From the IMG/VR virus record IMGVR_UViG_3300031396_000383, positions 1 through 27,801 of that record: a stretch of 27,801 bases of DNA; one strand, written 5' to 3'. Of the stretch, positions 9,062 to 16,645 are shown in pieces. Origin of the DNA: a virus. A program made the translations under genes and the position numbers. Under the pieces are notes generated by a model. The model searched no databases, had not been told where the DNA came from, and saw nothing but the letters and a program-made list of their open reading frames with translations. Positions within the stretch are counted from its first letter, which is position 1; each line of letters begins with the position of its first letter.

Positions 9062-9927
9062 AACGCAAAGGCATTATTCTGGCGGGCGGATCTGGAACGC
9101 GCCTCTGGCCGATCACGATGGGCGTGTCGAAACAGCTCTTGCCGATCTATGACAAGCCAATGATTTACTACCCGCTTTCGGTTTTGATGCTCAGTGGGAT
9201 CCGTGAAATTGCAATCATCACCACACCAGACGACCAGCTGCAATTCCAACGCTTGATGGGGGACGGCAGTCAGTGGGGAGTTCAATTCACCTGGATCGTT
9301 CAGCCCTCGCCGGATGGACTGGCACAGGCCTATCTGCTTGCGCGCGATTTTCTCTCAGGCGCGCCATCAGCGATGGTTCTGGGCGACAACATCTTTTTTG
9401 GCCACGGCTTGCCCGAACTTCTGGCCGCTGCTGATGCGCGCCCGCAGGGTGGAACCGTGTTCGGGTATCACGTGATGGATCCAGAACGTTACGGCGTGGT
9501 GGACTTCGATGCTGATGGCAGTGTGAAAGCGATTGTCGAAAAACCGACGGTGCCGCCGTCCAACTATGCTGTCACGGGTCTCTACTTTCTGGACGGCCGT
9601 GCCCCCGATCTTGCGGCACAGGTGCAACCATCTGCGCGCGGAGAGTTGGAGATCACCGAGCTTCTGGAGCTGTACCGTGCCGAGGGCGCCCTGCATGTCG
9701 AACAGATGGGGCGTGGCTTCGCTTGGCTTGATACGGGCACACATGGCAGCCTGCTTGATGCGGGAAACTTCGTGCGCACGCTGACAGAGCGCCAAGGGCT
9801 GCAGGTCGGATCACCCGATGAAATCGCCTATTGGGCGGGGTGGATTGACCGCGACCAGCTTGCGGAGCGGGCGGATGTGTTCAAGAAAAGCGGATATGGC
9901 ACGCATCTCAAGGGAGTCCTTGGATAA
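9058..9927 (+). CDS. rfbA: Glucose-1-phosphate thymidylyltransferase
   Basis: 289 aa, typical RmlA length. It joins dTTP and glucose-1-phosphate to dTDP-glucose, the first step of the rhamnose pathway and usually feedback-inhibited by dTDP-rhamnose. The nucleotide-binding loop GGSGTRLWP is at residues 10-18, with K26QLLPIYDKPMIYYPL following, then LGDNIFFG (108-115), EKP and RGELEITELLELY. I chose ATG 9058 because it overlaps the rfbD stop (ATGA) and has GGAG seven bases upstream (9047-9050); the in-frame ATG at 9010 adds 16 residues unlike the family. It is the last gene of the operon; 45 bases further on lies the end of the convergent phage block. Confidence 0.96.
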   Translation: MKRKGIILAGGSGTRLWPITMGVSKQLLPIYDKPMIYYPLSVLMLSGIREIAIITTPDDQLQFQRLMGDGSQWGVQFTWIVQPSPDGLAQAYLLARDFLSGAPSAMVLGDNIFFGHGLPELLAAADARPQGGTVFGYHVMDPERYGVVDFDADGSVKAIVEKPTVPPSNYAVTGLYFLDGRAPDLAAQVQPSARGELEITELLELYRAEGALHVEQMGRGFAWLDTGTHGSLLDAGNFVRTLTERQGLQVGSPDEIAYWAGWIDRDQLAERADVFKKSGYGTHLKGVLG

Positions 9928-9972
9928 GGAGCAGGGTCTTCTTGCAAGCGCAGGAACGAAACATGAACGATG

Positions 9973-10221
9973 CTACATGCAAGCTCGCACCTGCGCCCGC
10001 AATACGGCGTAATCCATCAGCCACTCCACGATCACCCCACCTTCGGGCAACGCGGCGATCTCATCCGCCACCTGACTTTGTTCGTCTGGGCTATACTCTA
10101 CCAGTGGCGGGCAAGCGCTGAGCGGGGTGTCAAAACCCGCCATTCCGCAGCCGCTTAAGCAGATCATCGCGATTACGAGGGCGCCCGGCCGCGGCCTCCA
10201 GCATTTGCCGTTGAATATCAT
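9973..10221 (-). CDS. Putative o-spanin (Rz1-like outer-membrane lipoprotein)
   Basis: 82 aa from the ATG at 10221, which has GGAG seven bases upstream. A basic N-terminus (MIFNGKCWRPR), a hydrophobic stretch and the lipobox LSGC, with the lipidated Cys at residue 25, predict a lipoprotein of about 58 mature residues. The mature part (PLVEYSPDEQSQVADEIAAL, then PEGGVIVEWLMDYAVLR) resembles small lipoproteins at the end of phage lysis cassettes in Rhodobacterales, from memory. The gene starts inside the preceding reading frame (10130-10390) in another phase, the arrangement of overlapping Rz/Rz1 genes. An in-frame start at 10368 would add 49 residues with no signal-peptide character. An o-spanin links to the i-spanin across the periplasm and disrupts the outer membrane at lysis. 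Confidence 0.65.
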   Translation of the reverse strand: MIFNGKCWRPRPGALVIAMICLSGCGMAGFDTPLSACPPLVEYSPDEQSQVADEIAALPEGGVIVEWLMDYAVLRAQVRACM

Positions 10222-10390
10222 GATGTCGCTCCAAATGTTGCAGCCGCACGGTAGCGCGCCCAGCGCGTTCGCCCGCACGGCGAAGGTTGAGGATAAACAG
10301 CGCGACGGTGAGGGCGGTAAGCGCCACCCCCGCTGCCCGACGCGCCCAAGGCCGGGCGAGAAGCCCATCCAGAATGGTGCCCCACATCAT
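10130..10390 (-). CDS. Putative i-spanin (Rz-like inner-membrane protein)
   Basis: 86 aa. One N-terminal membrane helix (about residues 19-36, AAGVALTALTVALFILNL) is followed by a short charged, helix-forming domain rich in Arg, Glu and Gln. This is the layout of an inner-membrane spanin with a periplasmic helix. It starts by a four-base ATGA overlap with the endolysin stop, and its 3' end overlaps the start of the lipoprotein gene by 92 bases in another frame. No sequence motif proves the function; topology and position are the evidence. A small holin accessory protein is the alternative. Confidence 0.55.
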   Translation of the reverse strand: MMWGTILDGLLARPWARRAAGVALTALTVALFILNLRRAGERAGRATVRLQHLERHHDIQRQMLEAAAGRPRNRDDLLKRLRNGGF

Positions 10391-11061
10391 CGCGTGCCCT
10401 TGCGCCAGTCATCGACCTGAGCCCAAACCGTAACAGCGATCCCCCCGAGCGCCAGCGCGATAAACACCCAGCGCAGGGTGTCGAGATAAGGCATAAGCGG
10501 CATGATGGCGGATTGGGTTTCTGCCAGAACGTCCTGCGCCACTTCCACACCTGCTGCGCCGATGGTTGCCACCCCGGCTGTCCCTGTCCCACGCAATGTC
10601 CGGCTCTCGGCCAGCACCTCCCGCGCTGGTGGCACCTCAACTGCGAAGGCCGAGGCACGCATGGCAAACGCCTCGCCCCACTGACGCGCAGGCCCAAGGT
10701 CGATGTGCATGAAGCCCGAGCGCGGATAGGTGCCGAAACCCAGAAACCCCACGGCGCGTGCAGCCTCAGTGAAAGCGGCGGGATTGTGGTTCGACATCGC
10801 GATATCAAACGCGATCCCGTCCGTGTGTTTGGAGGCCTTCGCCCCACCCACGGCCCTGTTATGGCGAGGGCTGCGATAGGCGGACCGCACAATCAGCGGC
10901 TTGCCGAGGCGATTGCGCAGGGACTGCAGCTTGTCCATGGCGTCGGTGTTGATCTTGATCGCGCCGGTGCCGCGGCACGCGATCTCTGCGGGCGAAAAGC
11001 TCGGCCAGCGCCAGGCGCTTTCAGGCACGTCGCTGAAATGGGCATAGGTTGTAGTGGGCAT
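10387..11061 (-). CDS. Phage endolysin, M15-type peptidase with C-terminal membrane anchor
   Basis: 224 aa. Residues about 10-130 form a peptidase M15 (D-Ala-D-Ala carboxypeptidase/endopeptidase) domain, with SAYRSPRHNRAVGGAKASKH (60-79) and the zinc-binding set H79, D86 (in SKHTDGIAFDI) and H119 (in MHID). Such enzymes cut peptide cross-links of peptidoglycan. No N-terminal signal peptide is visible. An Ala-rich linker leads to one hydrophobic helix at about 197-216 (WVFIALALGGIAVTVWA), so the enzyme may be membrane-tethered. The ATG has GGAGG seven bases upstream and sits just downstream of an intrinsic terminator. The gene overlaps the next one by ATGA. Confidence 0.85.
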   Translation of the reverse strand: MPTTTYAHFSDVPESAWRWPSFSPAEIACRGTGAIKINTDAMDKLQSLRNRLGKPLIVRSAYRSPRHNRAVGGAKASKHTDGIAFDIAMSNHNPAAFTEAARAVGFLGFGTYPRSGFMHIDLGPARQWGEAFAMRASAFAVEVPPAREVLAESRTLRGTGTAGVATIGAAGVEVAQDVLAETQSAIMPLMPYLDTLRWVFIALALGGIAVTVWAQVDDWRKGTR

Positions 11062-11079
11062 GGTGGCCTCCAGAAATGC

Positions 11080-11101
11080 AAAACCCGCCTCTGGGGCGGG
11101 T
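11080..11101 (-). terminator. Intrinsic terminator inside the lysis cassette
   Basis: On the - strand the sequence reads a perfect 7-bp stem (ACCCGCC / GGCGGGT, bases 11101-11095 and 11089-11083) with a 5-base loop, followed by a short T run (TTTT, 11083-11080). It lies between the holin candidate stop (11138) and the endolysin start (11061), so it would reduce transcription of endolysin and spanins rather than end the operon. The short T run suggests a weak terminator. Confidence 0.55.
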
Positions 11102-11137
11102 CGGGTGGGTCGGATTGATGTGTGGTGTGGTCTTGCG

Positions 11138-11449
11138 TCAGTCTGTTCGACCGCGCTGGAAGGCCTCGAACATCACGTCGCGCATCGCGCGGATATCGGT
11201 TTCAATGCGCTCCAGCCGGTCTGCGTCTACCTTTCGATCCTCGGCACGCTGGGCATCGACGCGGGTGCGTTCGGCGGTGAGCTCGCGGTCAAGCCGCTGC
11301 AACAGGGCTTCATTGGTAAAGGCGCGGCGGGTGATGGCGGCAATTAAGGCAAGGAAGCCACCGATCAGAGCGGTGATCGCGGCGGTCAGGCCATGATCGC
11401 GGAAGGCCTGCCCGACCTCGGCAAAGCGGCTCGGGGTATCATCACTCAT
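11138..11449 (-). CDS. Small membrane protein with coiled coil, holin candidate
   Basis: 103 aa. One hydrophobic segment (about residues 21-40, LTAAITALIGGFLALIAAIT) is followed by a strongly charged heptad-like helix (about 45-92, rich in Arg, Glu, Asp and Leu) that should form a coiled coil. It starts by an ATGA overlap with the DUF2793 gene and lies just upstream of the endolysin. Position and topology suggest a holin or holin-associated membrane protein; a second i-spanin-like protein is possible. I recognise no specific family. Confidence 0.5.
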   Translation of the reverse strand: MSDDTPSRFAEVGQAFRDHGLTAAITALIGGFLALIAAITRRAFTNEALLQRLDRELTAERTRVDAQRAEDRKVDADRLERIETDIRAMRDVMFEAFQRGRTD

Positions 11450-12189
11450 AATGGAGCTCCCAGCGTAAGGTAATGTATGGCGATACGCACGGCGCCGCCG
11501 GTGAAACTGCCGCCCCGGGCCGTCAGCATAATTGGCGTATCGGCGGAGAACGCCTGTGGCCCGATTATGCCGACATTGGTACTGCCAGCGGCGATGCCGA
11601 GCGTGGCCCCGAACTTGTCCGCCTCACCTGCGACGCCGCAATCAAAGGAGGCGGCCCCGGTGATCGCCGCTAGAACCCGTGTCGAAACGCCGAGCACGAT
11701 GGACTGATCCGGGATTTCGATGGTGGAGGCAACGGAAGCCCCCGAAAGCCCGGAAAGCGTCTGCTCCAGCACCGCCATGCCGGTGGTACTGCCCATCGTA
11801 CCCTTCGCGACTTCGACGCTGGCCGCTTGAGACAGCAGGCTCATGGCCGCATCCAGTGGTGTCCACGCAGCGCCGACCCTCACAACCACCCGCTCCTCGT
11901 CTTGGACCCAGACCACCCAGCCGGTGCGGGCTGGGAGCCGCAGCCACGCGCCGCCTGCGTAAAACGCCACGTCTCCGTCCCATCCAGCCCACAGGCCGGT
12001 GGCACCGCTGGCCACGATGTAGCGCGCGCCCTCTGCCGGGATGCCAGGTGGTGTTGCAAGATTACGGTCCAGCACAGAAATCTGTGTCAGCCCATCAAGC
12101 AGACGCAGCGCATCGTTGTGGGTGATATGCTTCTGGGCCTGCGCCGCCTGGATAAAGGGCAGCAGCAGGTTCGTGGTGGTGTCAGCCAT
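11446..12189 (-). CDS. DUF2793 phage tail protein
   Basis: 247 aa. The N-terminal half is a clear DUF2793 domain: LLLPFIQAAQAQKHITHNDA (residues 8-27), GARYIVASGATGLWAGWDG and RTGWVVWVQDEE. DUF2793 proteins occur in alphaproteobacterial prophages next to GTA-like tail genes and are thought to be fibre or tail-tip components. The C-terminal half (from about residue 145) is a beta-rich, Gly/Ser-rich module ending in FTGGAVRIAIHYLTLGAPL, probably an exposed binding or trimerisation domain. AAGGA lies upstream of the ATG at 12189. It follows the megatron gene with a 10-base gap. Confidence 0.85.
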   Translation of the reverse strand: MADTTTNLLLPFIQAAQAQKHITHNDALRLLDGLTQISVLDRNLATPPGIPAEGARYIVASGATGLWAGWDGDVAFYAGGAWLRLPARTGWVVWVQDEERVVVRVGAAWTPLDAAMSLLSQAASVEVAKGTMGSTTGMAVLEQTLSGLSGASVASTIEIPDQSIVLGVSTRVLAAITGAASFDCGVAGEADKFGATLGIAAGSTNVGIIGPQAFSADTPIMLTARGGSFTGGAVRIAIHYLTLGAPL

Positions 12190-12199
12190 TGGGTGTCCT

Positions 12200-15100
12200 T
12201 CAGAAGATCAGGGTTTGTGTCGTCGCGGTGCCGCGCCCTGCGGCTGCGGATATCTGGACCACGCGAACATCAACGGTGTCGCCGGGCCCAAGTGTGGATC
12301 CCCAATCCGCGATCTGCTGCGCGGCGGTGTAAAGCGCGAGCGGTGAGGGAACTTTCAAGGTGCGCTTGACGGTTGCGCCGTCGAGAATATCGACTTCGTA
12401 AACCTCGCTGGTCTCCGACATTGGCACCTCGACCGCTTCCCAACTGTCTGCGCCGAGATCGCGATCACGCCGGATCCAGCTGATGGTGTAATCCCCGGGC
12501 AGGCGTCCGCGCAGATAGGGTTGGGCAATATGGACCGGCGAGAAGGGACGCAGGCCCTCTGCCATCGGTGTATACTGAACGCTGACCATCTTGGGATCCG
12601 CGAAGTCGAGACCGATCGGCCCCAGCCGCCAGTTCCATGCGATCCTGATATCCGTTGTGGCCAGCGGCACCGGCAGCAGCGCCGAGTTGATCACGATCAC
12701 TCGCGCACCTCCAGGTTTTACTGCCGCGATGTGCGCTTCAGTACCACGGACTCCGCGCAAGAGGCCGCGTAGGCGGTAGCGACGCGGACCGATCAATTCG
12801 ACATCGCGCGCCTGCACAATCTCCCAGGCCCCGTCGTCGGTTTGCACCGCAAAGCTGTTACTGCCCGCAAAGAGCTGCAAATCCGTAACGCTCGACAGCA
12901 CGCCATCGACCAGCTCCACGTCCACCACATTGCCATTATCGAACACCGCTGAAGGGCCGGGACCAAGGTCGGTCAGCAAGGTGCCAAAGCTGGCTCGCGT
13001 ATCGATTGAGCCGATCTGGATGAAGGCGTCTGTCGCGGCCGAGCGCCAGACCGCCAAGGCCCCCGGCCATGGGGATGCATAGACAGCAAGCAGCGGCTGA
13101 TAGGGCGGGTCGTCGTCAAACATCTGCGGCAGATCCAGAAACTGCACCAGCGCGCCCCCGAAGGGCGAGATCAGCGCAAGCGAGGTGCCGCGCGCGCCGC
13201 CGACCGGCAGATCGTAGACCAACCGGTCGGAACGGACCGCGTCGATCCTCTTGTCTTCACCGTCGCTGACCTGCACCACGCGGTACTCCACGCTGCGCCC
13301 ATCATGGCGCAGCGTGAGCACATCGCCCGCATCCACCGCCACGCGCGACGGTGGGAGCCTGAAGGATGCGCCCTCGCGACCCACCCAAGTTTCTTGCAGC
13401 GCGCGATTGGCCTGGCGCTCGGACATTTCCGGTGGAGCTGCAATGGGAAAACCCTCTGCCAGAATGCAGGTGGAGTCGACCACCGTGCGGCGCGCCTCGA
13501 CCATGACCGCGTCATAATCCTGATCAGCGCGTGCCAGCTGCCATTTCAGCGCCAAAGGCAGCTCGGTCTCTTGCCCCCGGGTGAGCTCGATCACTTCGCC
13601 ATTGCCGCTCTGGCCAATGACCATATCGTCCAGCGTGACCTCCGCCACGGGACCAGCGCCGCGCATCACGAACCGCAGGCGCCCTTGGCTCTCGATCGCG
13701 TCAAAGCCGAAGTGGCGCTGCAACACAGCAATTGAAGCACGCGGAGCCTCGATGGCGCCGATTACATAGCCCTCGACCGCACCCCAGAGCCCGGAGACGT
13801 CTATGAGGTCCCCTGGCATTCCGGCGCGCAGACATAGCTGGCGCACCAACGCCGCGAGGGAAACAGAGCCGAGACGCCCGTTCAGCCAAGGGCCAAGGCG
13901 CCAGCTTTCGGTATCACCCCAGACCTCGCTTAACGCCGGGAAGTAAGGGTAAGGCCGTGCGTCCCAGCCCCAAGCGGCGCATTCGGGGAGGTGCACCATC
14001 TGCCCGGCATAGATCGATGAAGTGGGGTTGTTTGCCCCGCTTCCCCAATAGGTCAGCGTAGCCTCAAGAGCGGCGCGCTGGATGGTGTCGTCGCGCCAGC
14101 CGCGCGAGAAGTATGGTGTGCGGCTCTCGGAGGATTTGGGATCGACGAGCGCGTTTGGTTGGTTGGAGCCCCGGTCGACGGCGGGGCAGCCAAACGCGGT
14201 GAACCAGAAGGGCTTTGATTGCGGCACCCATGCGGTGGGCGTGGCGCTCTCGACGCCGCCGGGCCGGTTGAAATGCGGGTTTGACCACCAGCTGCGCAGG
14301 TCCTTGTTGCGATAAACCCAAGGCTTGCCTGCCGAACCAGTGTCAGCGCCAGCGTCATTGATCAGCGTGCGCAGTTGCGCCAGGCGGTGCCCGTTGCTGG
14401 CATAATACCAATCGAAGCCTTCGCCGCCCGCGATGTTGGACTGCAGATAGCTTTGATCGTAAATCGCGGGCCAGCCCTGCGCGTCAAGATGATCATAGCC
14501 ATCGCGCCAATCCGACAGCGGGACATAGTTGTCGATCCCGATGAAATCGATATTGGCATCTGCCCAGAGCGGATCGAGGTTAAAATAGACGTCGCCACTT
14601 TCATCTTCAGGGCGATGCCCGAAATACTCCGTCCAATCTGCCGCATAGCTGATCTTGGTGCCAGTGCCCAAGATCGATCGCACGTCGGCCGCAAGACTGC
14701 GCAGCTGCTGCATGGTTGGATAGGTCCCTGCGGCAGAGCGCACCTGCGTCAGCCCGCGCAGTTCGGACCCGATGAGGAAGGCATTCACGCCCCCGGCTGC
14801 TTTGCACAGATGCGCGTAGTGCAGGACCATGCGGCGCTGTCCCCACTCGCTGGCAGGCCCGGTGAAGCAGACATTTGTGCCGGAGACCGAGAACTGCCCG
14901 GGCGTGGCCGATCCGAACAGCGCTGCGATCTGTGACGCGGCGGACGCTGTCTTGTCGACCGTGCCCGCAAAACCCGCAGCCGGGCTGCAGGTGATCCGCC
15001 CGCGCCATGGATGCGCTGGCTGCCCCAGCTTAGCTGCATTATCCGAATAGGGATCAGGCAAGCTGTTGCCCGCAGAGATGTCCATCAGCAGGGACGGATA

Positions 15101-16198
15101 GAACGTGACGCGCAGCCCGCGCGCTTTGCAGTCTTTGATGGCATCGACAATCGATTGATCGGCGGGGGTGCCGCCATAGGTCGGGTGGCCGTCCGTTTGG
15201 CTCACGCGGTACGCCGCCGCGCGGGATATACCGTTCACCGTCCATGCATAGGGCGACGTGTTCCGGATCGCGACCTCAACGCCCGGGCGAACCTTGCATT
15301 GGCTTGCACGCAGGTCCGTGCCGAACCACGCAACGACCAAAGATGTGCTTTTGACGCTGGGCACCATGGCCTGCAAGTTATCCAACGACAGAGTGAAGTT
15401 GGATTTGGTGATGCTGGCGACAGCGTTCTGGGCGGATTTGAGGCCTTGAGAGTCACCTTCCTCCGCCATGACAATTCCTGGCGCATATACAAACTCGCCC
15501 GACCCTGGGATGATCGCGACAGCCGGAACCAGCCCTTCGGCCACGTCGGCGTCCGGCAGCGGGCGCAACACCTCGAAGGTCAGCTGCGGCAGACGGTTGC
15601 CGAAGTCCTGAAGATCAAGCTCCTCAAACACGGCATAGGCCAGTCCGCGGTAAGCTGGCGATAGCGCCGCACCCATGCGTGCCACGATTGTGGAATCGGG
15701 CATTTGCGTCTCAGTGCCTTGGTAGACCCGTACACCATCGCCGGTGATATCCAGCGGCTTGCCGTCAGCCCAGACGCGCCCAATGCCTGTGATCGGCCCT
15801 TCGCAAAGGCCGACAGCGAAGCTGGCAGTGTAGAAATAGTTGACCGTGGTGGCCGTGGCGCGCGGCCCGAACAGACCATAGCGGCGCGGGCCACGCACGG
15901 TGGTCGTGACCGCGCGCTCTTTGAAATCTGTTGACCAGATGATGTTGCCCGCGACACGCATGCGCCCGAACACGCGACTGACCACGGCCCCCTCGGTTGA
16001 GCTTGAGACGCGCAAGGCGTCGATCCGCGCGCCCTCAAATCTCTGGTTTTGATTGCCCGCCACCAGACCTGCGTCGATCATGCCGCCGAGGCTGGATCCA
16101 ACAAAGCCGCCTATTGTGGCGGCCGAGACGCCGAGGATGGTGCCGCCAAGGCTGCCGCCGATTGCAGTACCAATTGCGCCCAAGACCAAAGTTGCCAT
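12200..16198 (-). CDS. GTA gp15-like tail-tip 'megatron' with TIM-barrel domain (host specificity protein)
   Basis: 1332 aa, the usual size of the Rhodobacter GTA gp15 family. The first 50 residues are Gly/Ala-rich and hydrophobic, as in the family. Residues about 430-740 are the GTA TIM-barrel-like domain, with SYAADWTEYFGHRPEDESGD (517-536), DFIGIDNYVPLSDW (551-564), GEGFDWYYAS (592-601) and FWFTAFGCPAVDRGSNQPNA (664-683). A phage-tail (PF13550-like) region follows, then a beta-rich C-terminal part. In the RcGTA particle this protein forms the tip below the hub and contacts the cell wall; the barrel resembles glycoside hydrolases. It follows the peptidase gene with a 3-base gap, in the canonical order gp13-gp14-gp15. 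Confidence 0.92.
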   Translation of the reverse strand: MATLVLGAIGTAIGGSLGGTILGVSAATIGGFVGSSLGGMIDAGLVAGNQNQRFEGARIDALRVSSSTEGAVVSRVFGRMRVAGNIIWSTDFKERAVTTTVRGPRRYGLFGPRATATTVNYFYTASFAVGLCEGPITGIGRVWADGKPLDITGDGVRVYQGTETQMPDSTIVARMGAALSPAYRGLAYAVFEELDLQDFGNRLPQLTFEVLRPLPDADVAEGLVPAVAIIPGSGEFVYAPGIVMAEEGDSQGLKSAQNAVASITKSNFTLSLDNLQAMVPSVKSTSLVVAWFGTDLRASQCKVRPGVEVAIRNTSPYAWTVNGISRAAAYRVSQTDGHPTYGGTPADQSIVDAIKDCKARGLRVTFYPSLLMDISAGNSLPDPYSDNAAKLGQPAHPWRGRITCSPAAGFAGTVDKTASAASQIAALFGSATPGQFSVSGTNVCFTGPASEWGQRRMVLHYAHLCKAAGGVNAFLIGSELRGLTQVRSAAGTYPTMQQLRSLAADVRSILGTGTKISYAADWTEYFGHRPEDESGDVYFNLDPLWADANIDFIGIDNYVPLSDWRDGYDHLDAQGWPAIYDQSYLQSNIAGGEGFDWYYASNGHRLAQLRTLINDAGADTGSAGKPWVYRNKDLRSWWSNPHFNRPGGVESATPTAWVPQSKPFWFTAFGCPAVDRGSNQPNALVDPKSSESRTPYFSRGWRDDTIQRAALEATLTYWGSGANNPTSSIYAGQMVHLPECAAWGWDARPYPYFPALSEVWGDTESWRLGPWLNGRLGSVSLAALVRQLCLRAGMPGDLIDVSGLWGAVEGYVIGAIEAPRASIAVLQRHFGFDAIESQGRLRFVMRGAGPVAEVTLDDMVIGQSGNGEVIELTRGQETELPLALKWQLARADQDYDAVMVEARRTVVDSTCILAEGFPIAAPPEMSERQANRALQETWVGREGASFRLPPSRVAVDAGDVLTLRHDGRSVEYRVVQVSDGEDKRIDAVRSDRLVYDLPVGGARGTSLALISPFGGALVQFLDLPQMFDDDPPYQPLLAVYASPWPGALAVWRSAATDAFIQIGSIDTRASFGTLLTDLGPGPSAVFDNGNVVDVELVDGVLSSVTDLQLFAGSNSFAVQTDDGAWEIVQARDVELIGPRRYRLRGLLRGVRGTEAHIAAVKPGGARVIVINSALLPVPLATTDIRIAWNWRLGPIGLDFADPKMVSVQYTPMAEGLRPFSPVHIAQPYLRGRLPGDYTISWIRRDRDLGADSWEAVEVPMSETSEVYEVDILDGATVKRTLKVPSPLALYTAAQQIADWGSTLGPGDTVDVRVVQISAAAGRGTATTQTLIF

Positions 16199-16201
16199 GA
16201 T

Positions 16202-16645
16202 TCAGATATCTCCACCGTCCGGGAACCGGAACACAAATGCCGCGCGCGCCCACCACGCTGCGGTGATCGCCTGCTCAAGGACGCCGTGCACGGAATGCCC
16301 GTGCACCATCCGGTCCGGGGCGACCAAAATACCCGCGTGCCTGGCAATCGCCCAGGACCGCATCCGAAACAGCACCACGTCTCCGGGCTGTGCCGCACCC
16401 TCAACTGCGATCATGCAGCCCGCGCAGCCATCGCGCAGAACCTCATCTGCCCGCACCTCGCCCCAATCCGGGGAATAGGGCGGCAGGCCCGGCGTCTCCA
16501 AGCCCACCACATCACGCCAGACCCCGCGCAAAAGCCCGAGGCAATCGCAGCCCACGCCGAGAAGCGAGGCCTGATGATGATAAGGCGTGCCAAGCCAAGC
16601 CCGCGCCGCCGCGATTACGCGCACGGAATCTGCAGCGCGCCTCAC
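16202..16645 (-). CDS. NlpC/P60-family cell-wall peptidase of the tail tip (GTA gp14-like, GTG start)
   Basis: 147 aa. The nucleophile motif GVGCDCLGLLRG spans residues 30-41, with Cys35 in the D-C-x-G-L position; His103 in ARHAG is the expected catalytic histidine. The WLGTPYHHQ entry (17-25) and the PGDVVLFR strand are typical of the family. It should cut a peptidoglycan peptide bond locally during DNA entry. The start is GTG at 16645, overlapping the DUF2163 stop (GTGA). It sits between the hub and megatron genes, as in GTA clusters. Confidence 0.9.
   Translation of the reverse strand: MRRAADSVRVIAAARAWLGTPYHHQASLLGVGCDCLGLLRGVWRDVVGLETPGLPPYSPDWGEVRADEVLRDGCAGCMIAVEGAAQPGDVVLFRMRSWAIARHAGILVAPDRMVHGHSVHGVLEQAITAAWWARAAFVFRFPDGGDI

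Noticed and set aside
9948-9996. Inverted repeat GCGCAGG / CCTGCGC at the convergent junction as a terminator
   Set aside because: Seven base pairs with a loop of about 35 bases and no T run on either strand; too weak to call.
15011-15664. A 217-codon + strand frame opposite the megatron gene
   Set aside because: Antisense shadow of a strongly conserved gene, without recognisable motifs.
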